NCBI GenBank assembly: GCA_947846985.1
Contig: CANTUZ010000026.1
Location: forward strand, 51,752,730-51,816,729
Direction: 5' to 3'
DNA: 64,000 nt
Source of the DNA: Fratercula arctica
Taxonomy: Eukaryota > Chordata > Aves > Charadriiformes > Alcidae
Positions 21,851 to 34,312 of the stretch are shown piece after piece. The first letter of the stretch is position 1. Each line of letters begins with the position of its first letter. A program made the position numbers and the translations under genes. The notes under the pieces were generated by a model that had not been told where the DNA came from, did no database searches, and saw nothing but the letters and a program-made list of their open reading frames with translations.

Positions 21851-23510
21851 TTAGTATTCTTTGCCATTTTCTTCTTTGCAAAGCTGCATATTGCTTACAT
21901 TTGTTTAGCTAATTTCCAAAATAATTTTGTTTTGGTTTTAATTTTTTTGTTCGTATAATGTGGGTCAGAGGCGACAAGAAATAGTTTGTCTGTCCCTGAA
22001 TATTACCTCACAAAATTTTGCACCAATATACCAAGGAAAAAGCAGGGTAGAGGGAGGACTGAGACAGAAATAGCCAAAAAGCAGCTCCAGAGTGTCTGGC
22101 AGTGATACAGTGTGGAGCATTATAATGCCATCATACCCTCTCAGCATGCTCCTTTATATAAGTTGAAGCTGGTTTTTCACCTTCTCAATTGCAACTTACA
22201 AAGAGAAAAGCATGTATGGTAGAGTTCTCCTGTCTAACGTTTAAATTCAAACTTTTCCTATGAAACTGCTTTTTTATTTTTTGGTAGAAAAGCTTCAGAT
22301 GTTGCCATTTAATTTTTTTTTCTGCTTCTCCTGCTTTTTCCTTTTTTGCCTATGCCTATTCAGGCTAGTTTTTATTATTTCCATTTGTGCTTTTACTTTT
22401 CTCACCCTTTCCATATTTCATACATTTTTGTGCTTAGAAAGGTTACAGAGTGACAAAAGAATAGAGATGCTGCAGAATTTTTACTCTGCAATTTAAAACA
22501 CTGCAGAATATTTGAAAACTGGCTGAGCAGAAAGGAATGAGGAGATAAAAACAAAAAGGAAAAAACTTATTTTATTTTATACAGAGGCAACAGAGGAAAA
22601 CATACAATAAATACAGATTTCGGTTTTGAGATAGTACAAAAATAATGGTTTTGTTCCCAAATTTTTCCCAAGTCCCTAGGTAAAAATCAACAATTACATT
22701 TACAAACCAAAATATATCCATCTCTTAAAAAAAGTTCTAGTATGAAGGGAACATTTAGTTCAAAACCCTTGTCCTTCCTACTAAAAAGTCTTATTTCAGT
22801 CATGAATACCTAGATTTTCAGTCATGCTCCTATTTCTGTGGTCCCACTGTAGCTGCTGATCAGAGGTTCAGTGGTCAGTTAAAACCATAACCTGCTTGAT
22901 AGACACTGGTAGATACTGATGCTCTGTCACCAGTACTGTAAGTGGAGAAACTGTGGACCTGCATTACTTTCAAGAAAAATCAAAGAAAAACTTCCTGTAT
23001 AGTCTAATGAAGTATGAGGTCAAAATTTTATTGCTTTAAACATTTATTTAAACAAAAATTTCCATAAGCAGTCATATAATTGTCAAATCGGAGAGTAACC
23101 ATAGTACACAGCTTGCACTGTAATTTAAGACACCAGCTCAAGATTCAGACAATCTAATGTATGTGCCTCCTCATGTTTTGTACAGGGTTCATCACTGCAT
23201 TTTGTAAATTCCACTGAGTAATCTCTGTGTGGGGCAAGTCCCGTCAAAACAAAACGCAACTCGACAGCCCGCTACACATTGCAGGCCTTCGGCTTCGATG
23301 GGCCCTTGAAAGAAAAGGCTTGTCTTCAGGAATGTTTGGGAAAACAGAGAAAGGTTAAATAACTGGGTGTTCATTAGGAGACTGTTCCAAGCACAGTGCG
23401 TGCCTCCATGAGTCAGCTTTGGGGCTGGCAGGTGGCACAGGTACAGCATTGCTCTGCTGGCAATCCAAGTTAGTAGTCAGCTTGGCAGCCTTGCTTCTCA
23501 CTAACCATGG
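21851..23510. other. A+T-rich noncoding DNA
   Basis: No gene, SINE or LINE recognised. The phenylalanine-rich frame at 22260-22496 reflects T-rich sequence. Confidence 0.4.
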
Positions 23511-23590
23511 ATGAAATCCTAGCCCTACAAAAGTAAGTGGTAAAACTCCCACTGACATAAGTAGGGAGGCGTTTAGGTTATGCCTTCTGC
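23511..23590. repeat. Degenerate amniote palindromic repeat
   Basis: GATGAAATCCTAGCCCTACA, then GTGGTAAAACTCCCACTGAC and ATAAGTAGGG, follow the layout of a repeat remembered from turtle, crocodile and bird DNA (aatcctggcccc-actgaagtcaatgg-caaaactcccattgacttcaatggg). Clearly old and imperfect. Confidence 0.4.
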
Positions 23591-23689
23591 AATGAAAGGC
23601 CAAAGTTTGTACTCTTACTGTATTGATTAGAGCTGGGAAAGCTCAGTAAGAGATACTGGCAAGTCTACGTCATGTCCTTGGCTTGGGTT

Positions 23690-23822
23690 TTGTCTACCTT
23701 GCTGCCATAGTCTGTTTGTTTGTAAAATAGGTGTAAAATTGTCTACTTCACAAGGGTCTTCACTGCCTTAAATTTATACTTTGGGATGAAAGTGGCTCTG
23801 TAAATGCAAAGTAATAATAATC
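23690..23822 (+). mobile_element. MIR/L2-type retroposon 3' tail
   Basis: TTTGTAAAATAGGTGTAAAA, CTACTTCACAAGGGTCTTCA, then GGGATGAAAGTGGCTCTGTA and AATGCAAAGTAATAATAAT follow the order of the shared MIR/L2 tail (ctgtaaaatgggg, ctacctcacagggttg, gatgaaaggcgctatataa, tgcaaagtattattat). L2 LINEs and the SINEs that borrow their tail are ancient in amniotes. Confidence 0.5.
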
Positions 23823-24089
23823 ATGTGAAAATTTCAAATTCTACCCTCAGTGTTCATATTTATGTAGCAGCAGGCTGAAAACATCACAAGATAAAAAAAC
23901 AAATATAGGCCTCCAGAAGTCAGTTTAAACCCCCAGCCACTGCACTCCCTAGCAATATTCCCCTATTGCTCTGCTGGGTGCTATCAAATGATGTGACAAT
24001 AAACAGAGGCACTGGAAATGGAGCAACAGCAAAAAAAATCAGGAGCTCTTCATTGCCATATGAAAAAATATCCCCCAGTGTTTCAAATA

Positions 24090-24118
24090 AATTCTCATCT
24101 CATTGAAGTCATCTTTCT
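24090..24118. repeat. Degenerate amniote palindromic motif
   Basis: AAATTCTCATCTCATTGAAG then TCAT closely resembles 'gattctgatctcattgaagtcaatg', the same repeat type as at 23.5 kb. Confidence 0.35.
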
Positions 24119-24639
24119 ATGAGACGTATTAATATATTTTTAAAAACAAGCTCTCTGACACACTGCAAGTTCCTTGTTGACTCATTTGGTGGCCCTGACA
24201 GAGCATCAGGAGAGCTTTATTTGGAAGGACACTGGGGGGGTCAGATTAAACAGGCTTCTGACTGCATTCAATTTTCTCTAGTTTGGGGAGATTTTGCACC
24301 TTTCTTGGAGATTGTACCAGCTGGGATTAGCACATTCCATTTCCTGAACTCCTCATAAGGCTGAGAACTAAAGAAAATTAAAATAAAGGTCAGTGAACTT
24401 GGCTACGCTTTTCTCTTGCTAAAAATCTATCCATATGTTTTCTTCTTTTTGCTTTGATCACATCTTGTTTTGGCAGGCTATACGTATGTGTGCATGCGCA
24501 GGGCTTTCATGTTTTTCTGTTCCACTACGTGCGGATTCAGCAGGATTCATCCCATTTCCACTCACTTTTGTTTATGGAAACAATTTGTGTTTAACTTTGC
24601 TTTCACTCTTTCATCAAATTCTCTCACTCCTGATGACTG

Positions 24640-25020
24640 AGGGTAGCTCATGGTGCCCCTTTGTCTGGCTTTGAGTTGGTGGTGCCCCCTTGCTCTCCCC
24701 CCTGCCCCTGGGAGAGATGCCTTCTTCTGCCTGGGCTGCAGGGCCACACTGTCCTGCCCGTCCTGCTGTGGCCCCATGGCCTGCTGTGGCCCCATGGCCG
24801 GCTGTGGTTCATGCCCACACACACACCTTGTGGGTTTGCTGAGCAGGCCCAGCGCCAAAAGTGGTCTTTAGGAAATCATCCTAAAGATGGGATGTGAGAG
24901 TCTCCCTTCCGCCAGCCCATGGTGCCAGCGGTGGGATTCTGGGGGCAGGGCGCTCATCTCTTTCGTTCTGGACCAAGGGCACCAAACCCATGTCACTGAG
25001 CCCATCAGTCAGTCACGTGG
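24640..25020. other. G+C-rich patch with 18-bp tandem duplication
   Basis: A G+C-rich island in A+T-rich DNA. CTGCTGTGGCCCCATGGC occurs twice in direct tandem (24763-24780 and 24781-24798), with a decayed third start after it. Short cysteine/proline-rich frames result on the plus strand. Few CpGs are present, so it does not look like a CpG-island promoter. It could be part of an LTR I do not know. Confidence 0.35.
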
Positions 25021-28000
25021 TAGTTAATTTGGGTCATTTGAACAGACTGGATTTAAATCAGTAAACTGATTGTCACTACCAACCTCCTGAGCCAACCGCT
25101 AATCTTTGCATATTTATACACCTGTTTTTTTCTTATCGTAGTTCTGAAAAAATACAGAGGACTTTTTTTTTTTTTTTCTCTTTTAATTTTATAATACCAA
25201 CACCCACCTCTTGGAACAGATCTGAGATCAAGCCCAACAGCTTTAAACTGTACTTGCTGGCTTATGTACACGCTTCGGAAACTACGTGGCAAACGCATGA
25301 ATGATGTCTGTGGACGAGGTTTCGCTGCTAGAGAAAACCCCCAGGGGCCGGGCACAGGAGGCAGCTCCTCAGTGGTGCCCATGCAAGCCGAGGGGAACAA
25401 GAGACCATGACGGCTACCTTAACAGCCACCCGCAAAGCCTACACAGAACATTCATCCCGGGGCCCAGGACCAGAGCACACTCCCCTTTGCTTGCCTGCAG
25501 CACACCACCCTTGCCATTTGTTCCTGTGTTCAGAGGCCTTTTGCCAGTTCCCCATTAGTGTATCAGAATGAGGTTCAGCTCCTGTTTGATTGCCACAATG
25601 AATCTGAGCAGCAGAGCCCAGAAGTCAAATAAGGGCAGATACTTTATGCAACTGGATCTGAAGTATGGGTGAGCCCAATTAAACCTAGAGGGGACAGCAA
25701 AGGGTAAAACAGCTTAAACTGGTCAGGCCTTAGTGCTTGTCTTTCTCCTTCCTCTAATTCCATGTTCTAAGCATCTTGGGCCTATAAAGAGATTTACAGC
25801 ATATGCCATTAGAGCTTCTTTTAATTTCCTTTTTTCTTCCTCACTAATATATTTCAAGTTAATTTCAAGTTAAGTCTCACTAACTCTGAGGCTCCCAAAG
25901 CACCTCCGTTGTGCTACTCCGTGTAGGGAGTCATACTCTAACTTGTCACCTTCCCATTTCACAGTGAGTTCAAGAGAGTGAAAAGTCATCAGAATGCTGT
26001 TCTCTGGGATATGCCATGCTGCCCATAACTCATAACACGGTAAATCTTGGGAAGTACAAAACATCCGGCTTCCATGGCTACAATTCTTGCTTCTTGTTTT
26101 ATAGTGCAGTTCAAGTGAGCAAACTAATGCATGGATTTGCAATCTGTAATTCCCGTTTAGCTAAGAGATTAAAAAGGAAGATTAGGATCAGACTGAGGGA
26201 GATTTGCAGGTATTATGGGCAGAGAAAATGTTAAATATTTGAGTAAGTAAAATACGTAAATGAATGTATTTAGAGTTTAGAACTTTACTTAACTTAACAT
26301 ATGTCAAGAATACTTCCCAGTCAAAATTACTGTCAGCTGTTCAGGGGTCTAATAACAACCACTGGAAAATGTACTTCAGTATTGCAGGAGATTAGGAGCA
26401 GTCTGCAGACATTTTGTACCCAAGGCCTACTTACCCGCTTCCATTCATGGAAAACCTGGCACCAGGCTGAGCACCATCTGTGAAGCTCTGCAGGACAGAG
26501 GTCTGGTGAGGCACTTGGGAAGGTGTCTACTTCTCATCACATGTGTAATTTTTACTAGAAAACAGGCTGTGGGGAAAACCTGCAAATCATCGAAACCTAT
26601 GCTACCAGTGGAAGACAGGAAAAAACACTGCCCATGTCCAACTGCCTGGCTAGCCACTCTCCAACTGTAGTATGGAAAGAGAGGTGGATCTCAACGGGAT
26701 TGCTAGAAGAAGAGATACCTAGCGCACTAAACACCAAAAGCATCAGAAGTAAAGCCTGCGTGCAACAGAAATGGACCATTACCAACACGCTGTTCAAAGT
26801 GCTGAGGCAGGACTAGTGGTGTAAATATATTAGTGATAGACAACAAAAGAATAAGCAAGAACACTGAGGCATTTTCATCGGTACAGACGGTACTGTGAGA
26901 CACTTCCGAGGGCATGACAAAGCTAAGGCAATGAACAAATGAAATTAGCTGGTGGAAAATATGTACTGGAAGGAATTTTGGAAGTATCTGCGTTAATTGT
27001 TATGTTTTAGAATAACATCAGAGCACATCAGTCTGATCAGCTCATCAGAAGACTCTGTTTGGTTATACAGGTATGGAGAAAAAGCTAGACTTAGAATGTG
27101 TAAGAAATTAAATAGAAACTAATATCTAAAATTTCATCATGTCACTCTATACAGCAGCACTGAAACACCTCCACTTGGTATTCTGCTCTGCTCATTTTCC
27201 TGTGTCAGTTAGACAGAAAAAATTAATAAAGATTCAAAGGCTAGATATGAACTAATATGTAACTGTCCTGACACTTCTGAGTTCAAGTGACAGGCTGTTC
27301 TTTCGACTTCTTGGTGAACTGATTAATGTAACTATTAATGAAAAGAAAATGAAGCTGAGCGGCAAAAGGGTAATGCCATCTCTCTCTTCCTCATCTATTG
27401 AAGAAATTATGTCTTCAATTACATAAATTAAACTATGGCCATTTCTTTTCCCAGGTCAACGAGCACCCATGCTACCTCCCTCTCCCCAGTCTTCACAGCT
27501 AAGAATGAATACAGCACTGAAAAAAAAATGCATGCTTCATATGCCCCTACAATGTTAAAAAGTCACAGTATAAAAGACTGTCTCAAAAAGCCACTGTTTT
27601 CACTGCGGATTCATGCAATGGCCTGCAGCATAGTCTTGGAAAGGGTGGCAGACAGAGCCTGAGTAATTGGAAACTGTGATGTCGATGATGGTGGTGATGC
27701 CGCACCACAGTGTGCTAAACTTGTGCCCTTTAGTTACCACAGCTCTTGAAGAATTCAGCTACAGCAATCACATATATCAGGCGGCTTAGTTCAGCCAAGT
27801 GATAAATAGGGCAAATTGGGTGCAGATCAAAGGGTTTCTTGTGGCGTCCATTCACAGGCATGGGCAGACAATGCCTTGCTAAGTAAGGACGTGGCAAGGC
27901 ATGTGTGAAAAATGATTTCTCCGGCAATAATTCTACTGGTGACAGATAATCAGAAATTTAAATGTTATTCTCATCTTCAGAGTGTTCCTAAAATAATGGA

Positions 28001-30356
28001 GGATGCATAAAACCATTTGTATTTGAAGAGAGAAGCTAAATAATTTAATGTTACAGAGCAGGATGCACAGCACTGGGCAGATAAATGATGAAATCCCAGT
28101 GCAGTCTATCTTGTGTGGTTGCCACACTAATTACAGATCAATTACTTCCCAGTTGTTTGCAACCTTATCAAAGAATACTAAATTTACTGAAAGCAAAATG
28201 TGATAAGATGTCTTTTCATTATTATGGTAGATTTGTTGAAACAGCTCTGACGTTGAGATTAATAAAAGCTTTCCCAAAGGTAATATGATCTGTATGTATA
28301 TAGTCAGAATTTTAAAAGCTGAAAACATGATCCTAGGCACTATCATAAGATTTTTTTCTTCTTTTAATTGTTATCACGCAAACATCCTCAACACAGAAGA
28401 GGTGGAGGAAAGAAGAAAATGAGCCTGATGATAAACTGAAAGCTTGTTATAGAAATACAAATATACCATTTGCCTTCCACAGATCAGATAATGAATGAGA
28501 GTCAAGTACAAAAACTGAGAAAATCCGCAATTCATATTTGAAGGAGGGTTACAACAATTAAAAGGGAGTGCGGGGGAACAAGGGATGACTTTTATAGAAT
28601 ATTAGCATGGAGAAAAGAAAGCAGTGAACCTACAAAATGTTAAAATGATGGAAATACAGTGCTGTAGTTTGAGAAGAGCCATTACACATCAAAATAGTTT
28701 GAATTTTTCCTCCAGAAATTAAAATGTCTTAACTTTTTTCCACAGAATTTCCACTGACTTGCTGTGTAAATCCTGAAAGCTCTGTCTGCATGAGTTTGCA
28801 TATCAACAATATTAACTTCTACTCCCAAATCTTGTTCTGAAGGTAAATTTACAAATATTCACTGATCCCAAGTTTTGAGATTCTGGAGAATTATTGTGAT
28901 TGCAGTTCTTTTACAGCTTTTTGGAGGTGTTTTGCATTTGGTTTGTTTTTTTTTTCTGTCAAAATCAGCCAGCCTTGGGGAAAATAGAGTTTAGCTTGTA
29001 GATATCTGACTGCAATAATTTAATGTTTCTTTGTCATTTTAACAACAGTTTAAAAAAACATAGTTGTTACTTGTTGGTCCTCGGGGACGACCAAGGCACT
29101 CTTACGGGGGTGGATCCTGATATACCATCTATTACTCTAGGACAGTTTAATGAACTGGTGAGTTCCAATGAGTCTGAAGACTAATTTGTGCATCCTCCAG
29201 TGGTTCTATGGATATTGGGCTGCTAGTCTAGACAAGCTGTAACGCTGGTGGTGTTCAGCAGGAGAAGAGATACAAGTGGGCCTAATTGGTTTCCTGCATG
29301 AAAGGGGACAACTCTTGGGCTGAGCAGCTTAACTCAGAAACCTTCTGTGCTGTGTGCCCTCCCTAAGTCTTGTCTTCTGGAGGAAAGACTTGGCACATGG
29401 GCTGAAATGGAGCTGAACAATTAGGAGATCAGGATCCCATGGCTCACTGCAGCACTGTCATATTACTCAGACTAGACATCTTTGAATGTCAATTCTCCCA
29501 AATGGAAATAGCAGCACTCCAAGATGAAACAGCCTTTCAGGATGCCAAATTGCTGGTGGTTCAGGTAATAGCAGATTTTCCCCAGACGTTTTTAGTGTTT
29601 GTTTTCATCAGCTCAATACCTTTTTTAATTCTTTCAGTCATAATGCATGCAATGGAGAAGTACAAGTCTACTGATTGATATTGGCGTTGCATGAGGTCCT
29701 CTATTAAGAAGACTCATTCCACTAACTGACCATAGAGATGACCTGTGTTTTGAAACTAGCAATCCTGGATACCATGGCTCTGAATGTTCAGAAAATAACA
29801 ATGGAATGATTAAGATGTTTTTTGTTCTATGGAACTCTGCCATTTATGAAAGGGCAATAAAAATTAATTTGTTAATGGTGGTAAAGTGTTTTAAAGCAAA
29901 AAATACAATTTAAATATGATGTATTGAGCAATGCATTTTTCTAATGAAAATTAATTAGGAAATAAAATTACCTATTATTTTAGTTAACATATATTCCAGA
30001 AAATAGAAAAAGAATAAGGTTCAATTTAGTAGGTAATTTTTTTTAATAAAAAATTGCAAATATGGCTTAATATGCCATAAATTTATGAAGGAGTAATTTC
30101 ATCTCTTCAATAAATACAGCTTACTTCAAAATAAGTTAAAAGAATTTGATACAAAGATTCAAAATCTTGGAACCTTGAAATTCAGACTGTCTAATTCTAT
30201 GGTTCTGACCATATTTTATCAGGATGTGTGGACCGTGCTAGGAGACTTTGAAAGAGACTTCAAATGGATCCAGATCCCTGCAATCTTCCTCAGCATTTCC
30301 TATTTCACGTAAGCAAAACTTTCTCACAGCTTTAGATCTGATTCTCAGGTACCTAA
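25021..30356. other. A+T-rich noncoding DNA
   Basis: More than 5 kb with no recognised mobile element or exon. Minor structures are a T15 run near 25165, a duplicated ATTTCAAGTTA at about 25852-25873, and a small inverted repeat TTGGTC/GACCAA at about 29073-29093. Frames of 60-115 residues occur on both strands without recognisable domains. Confidence 0.4.
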
Positions 30357-31519
30357 TTCATAGAATCATAGAATGGTTTGGGTTGGAAGGGACCTTAAAG
30401 ATCGTCTAGTCCAACCCCCCTGCCATGGGCAGGGACACCTCCCACTAGACGAGGTAGCTCAAAGCCCCATCCAGCCTGGCCTTGAACACTTCCCAGGATG
30501 GGGCATCCACAACTTCCCTGGGCAACTTGTTCCAGTGCCTCACCATCCTCACAGTAAAGAATTTCTTCCTAATATGTAATCTAAATCTACCCTCTTTCAG
30601 TTTAAAACCCTTACCCCTCGTCCTATCACTACATTCCCTGACAAAGAGTGCCTCCTCATGTCTCCTTTAAGTACTGGAAAGCTGCAATAAGGTCTCCCCA
30701 GAGCCTCTTCTTCTCCAGGCTGAACAATCCCAACTCTCTCAGCCTGTCTTCATAGGAGAGGTGCTCCAGCCCCCTCATCATCTTTGTGTGCCTCCTCTGG
30801 ACTTGCTACAACAGGTCCATGTCCTTCTTATGTTGGGTACTCCGGGTGGGGTCTCATGAGAGCAGAGCAGAGGGGCAGAACCACCTCCCTCAACCTGCTG
30901 ATCGTGCTTCTTTTGATGCAGCCCAGGATACAGTTGGCTTTCTGGGCTGTAAGCACACATTGCTAGGTCATGTTATGCTTCTCATCAACCAACACTCTCA
31001 AGTCCTTCTCCTCAGGGCTGCTCTCAAGCCATTCTCTGCCCAGACTGTATTTGTGCTTGGGATTGCTCTGACCCAGGTGCAGGAGCTTGCACTTGACCTT
31101 GTTGAACTTCATGAGGTTTGAACAGGCTCACCTCTCAATCCTGTCCAGGTCCCTCTGGATGGCATCCCTTCCCTCTAGTGAATCAACCACACCACATAGC
31201 TTGGTGTTGTCGGTAAACTTGCTGAGGGTGCACTCAATCCCAGTCCATTTTGCCAACAAAGATGTTAAACACCAGTCCCAATACCGACCCATGAGGAATG
31301 CCACTCGTCACTGGTCTCCACTTGGATATTGAGCCACTGATCACAACTCTCTGAGTCCATTCCTTATCCACCGAGTGGTCCATCCACCAAATCCATGTCT
31401 CTCTAATTTAGAGGCAAGGGTGTCATGTGGGACAAGGTCAAATGCTCTGCACAAGTCCAGGAAGATTATGTCAGTTGCTCTTCCCCTATCCACCAATGCT
31501 GTAATCCATCATAGAAGGG
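30357..31519 (-). mobile_element. CR1 LINE: reverse transcriptase to 3' end, inactive
   Basis: The largest CR1 in the window, about 1.16 kb. In the minus sense it starts just upstream of reverse-transcriptase motif A, which still reads [14 protein letters not shown]. It passes the catalytic motif at 31206-31217, runs through the ORF2 C-terminal domain and ends with the 3' untranslated region and its AGAATCATAGAAT-type tail near 30357. The usual catalytic FADD reads FTDN here, so the second aspartate is lost. In-frame stops occur at 31128-31130 (TGA) and 30963-30965 (TAG). The 5' two thirds (ORF1, endonuclease) are absent. The frames on the plus strand across it are antisense and meaningless. 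Confidence 0.95.
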
Positions 31520-33088
31520 GTTCTTCTTTTGTACTTATTTCAAACATGCAAGAGAGGATTTAACCCAAGGAAATACCTGGGCTAAGATTCTAAAAGATTG
31601 ATTGATCGTATATGCCCCAGCCTCTCCTGTAGATCTGTCCCCTAAGGATCTGGTAACGTAACCTTGTCAAGGCAACCTTCACCTGTGATTTCTGCTGCTG
31701 AGCCTTGAATTTGAAAGACACTATGTAGTCATGGTTGAGATGTCATTACTAGGACTGTAACAACCACTGGCAGTCAAGACACTTGTGTCTCTGACAGAGA
31801 TGGAAAGTAATATTATATACACATCAGTGTGCATAAAAGGTTAGTTTTCACCTTTGCTTAGCTGTGGAGGATGTATCTCACTTCAGGTATTCTCAGAGGG
31901 ACTAATCACCTTTTGGGAACTAGAGCTTGCTGTAAGGAACTGAGACTGGTATCCTGTGCCAACTCTGTTCAAGGACCTTGAAGAGTCACACTAATTTCAA
32001 GGACTTCAGCAACCCCATGTGCTGTCCTAATTCATTTTTAAAGAGCAAGTGTAGCTATTGACAATTTTGATGGCTTAAGATCACTCTTTTTCTTGCTTTA
32101 ACTCCTACTCGTACTTTAGAAGCTGGGAGTTTTTGGAAGAAATGTGCAGTTCTGACTCCAGAACTGACAACAATGCTTATTGAACTGGTTAGAGCTGTGT
32201 TGCATCTGGCCCACAGATGCTAGTAAAACCTATTACAAAAGAGAGCAATATCAGGAGTTGCATAAAATCTGAGACAGACAACAAAAACTGTTGAAGGGGT
32301 GGTAAGACAAGAGAGGAAATTGCATAGAATAAGGTTGTTTAACTAGGCACAAAGAAACAATAGTGAAAATGTGAAGGAGTTTTTCAAGTAATTGCAAGGC
32401 ACTTATGCAAATTATAGCAAAACTGGAAGCTCTTTTCTTTACCTTTGCCCCACAGCATGATAGCTTACAAGGAAGTACAAGTACACTGAGAACACAAACA
32501 AGGAAATCATGATTCTCCTGGTGAGCAGCCAGCCTATGGAGTTCACTGATGTGGCGGGTGCCTGAGTTAACTACTCTGCATATTTGAAAGACCTTTATAA
32601 ACTTATGACAGCCCACAATATTTATAGGTTTGCAAACCAGAACAGCAATAAGCACAGTATAGAAGCTCTGTGAGCCAGAAGACACTCTCTCTTACGTTCA
32701 ATGCGCTTGGGGTATCTCCCCTGCTTGCACACAGGCACATGGAACTCCTTCCAAAGGCTCTGGTGTGGGTCGTCGAATGAGGAGGGAAACCACTCCCGGT
32801 GGAACTGGTACCATGATCCGGCATAGCAAATCCTGTGCTGTTAAATCAAAGCTTTAAAGCGATTTCCCAGTATTCAGAGAGGCCTTTCCTTTTTAGGCAA
32901 CAATGGAAAATAATCTGGATAGACCCTGACCCTTAACCCACAACAGTGAATGTCTCATGCATGGTACAACGGATCAGAGTTGTTCTTAGTGCCCTTTGCC
33001 CTTTAGCATGTCTGAAAGGCAAACTTCTCACAGAATCAGAGATAATCACTACTGAATGCTTAGCACCCCTGGGCTTTCAGCCTTAGGG
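31520..33088. other. Noncoding DNA, no feature seen
   Basis: The 144-residue minus frame at 32251-32685 is long for A+T-rich DNA but has no recognisable domain or start context. No repeat is recognised. Confidence 0.35.
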
Positions 33089-33154
33089 CACGGGGGGTGG
33101 AAAGATGACCTCCTGAGGACCCTCCAGCCTTTTTCCTTATAATTCTATGATTCA
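33089..33154 (+). mobile_element. CR1 3' end fragment
   Basis: GTGGAAAGATGACCTCCTGA then GGACCCTCCAGCCTTTTTCC and TTATAATTCTATGATTC form a worn CR1 3' end (gtggactagatgacctcctgaggtcccttccagcct...attctatgattc). Only the last 60-70 bases remain. Confidence 0.75.
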
Positions 33155-34240
33155 AACTGTCAACTAGAGATATTCCAATGATTTTTGAGCCGAACACAGG
33201 ATGAATGTGACTTACATACCAAAAATATTGCCCCAACATTATTCGTTAGCGTGTAACATCTATTAACGAGCCATGTTTCTTTCGGTGACTGGTTTTGTCA
33301 CTCAATGTGCTAGAAGCATCTCACACTGAGCAGATGCTGATTCTGTGCGTGGCGGGGCCACTTCACACCCAGGACACTGAAAAACTGAAGTTGCTCAGAG
33401 TTCTCCAAAGTCCAAACAGAGTCTTTCATGATAAGCAGATAAGTAATGGTTCAAAAGTCATAGATCTGATTGAACTGCTTCATACATATTACCTATTACC
33501 GCAATGCATGCAATCACCCTGCCCCAGGGTTTGTCCAGGATTTCTGGAGGTTCCCAGGTATGTGGAGGCCAGATGGAGAACTGTTTAATATGGGTGGAGG
33601 CCAGTTGGCTTACAAAGGCCCTAAGTCTGGTGAACCTGCATTTCACTTCTCTCCTGCAGTTGGTTTTTTTTCTTTTTCTTTTTCTTTTTTTTTTTTTGTT
33701 ACAGTGTTCTAGAGGTCCTCAGTTTGGGGTATACGAGGAACAACATTTATAACTGAGTTGCCCTTCTGTGATAAAGGAAAACTACGTGGAGCCAGCATTG
33801 ACAAACACATACCCAGGGCCTAATGATTCAAGTCTCCAGAGGGGTGCTGTGCTGGTCACCCTTGCTTCACTGCTGGCTTGCAGCATGTCCTCCAAATGAT
33901 CCTCTGTAAGCAAAAATCTAGTCAGGAAGAAGTTTTATATGTATAAGCACTTTTTCTTCACTCTTAGGAAAATTAAAGGGCCTGACTTTTACAGTATTTA
34001 GTAGTGCAATTTGGCATGGCACTAATATAGGGGTGAGGTTCCTCCCTTCCCTTCTTCCCTGCCCTGCTCTAGGTGGCTGTCAGATACACATCATGGCTGC
34101 GATTACTCTCTGAGGAGTGGATTGTGGCTGCTCCTGACAAGTCCTGGGTGTACACAAGGTAACTCCTCTGTAGCACTCCACACTTTCTTTTCCAGATGGA
34201 CTTACAGAACACACCACCAAAACCTGAACAATAGCCCATT
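33155..34240. other. Noncoding DNA
   Basis: Contains a (CTTTTT)n and T-rich stretch at about 33664-33698. No gene or element recognised. Confidence 0.4.
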
Positions 34241-34312
34241 TCACAGAATCACAGAATCACAGAATGTGTTGGGTTGGAAGGGACCTTTAAAGGTCATCTA
34301 GTCCAACCCCCC
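34241..34312 (-). mobile_element. CR1 3' end fragment
   Basis: CACAGAATCACAGAATCACA tail repeats are followed by GTTGGGTTGGAAGGGACCTT and AGGTCATCTAGTCCAACCCC. This is the extreme 3' end of a young-type CR1 reading on the minus strand, truncated to about 70 bases. Confidence 0.93.

Noticed and set aside
25870..25990. Possible MIR fragment (CCCATTTCACAGTGAG)
   Set aside because: Only one short block resembles MIR, and neighbouring blocks do not follow in order.
30190..30216. CTAATTCTATGGTTCTGA as a CR1 tail
   Set aside because: The CR1 sequence that should precede the tail is absent.
30373..31563. Several plus-strand frames of 60-111 residues
   Set aside because: They are antisense to the minus-strand CR1 reverse-transcriptase region and have no meaning of their own.
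32251..32685. 144-residue minus frame
   Set aside because: No domain, start context or splice signals. The length is within chance for this many kilobases of A+T-rich sequence.
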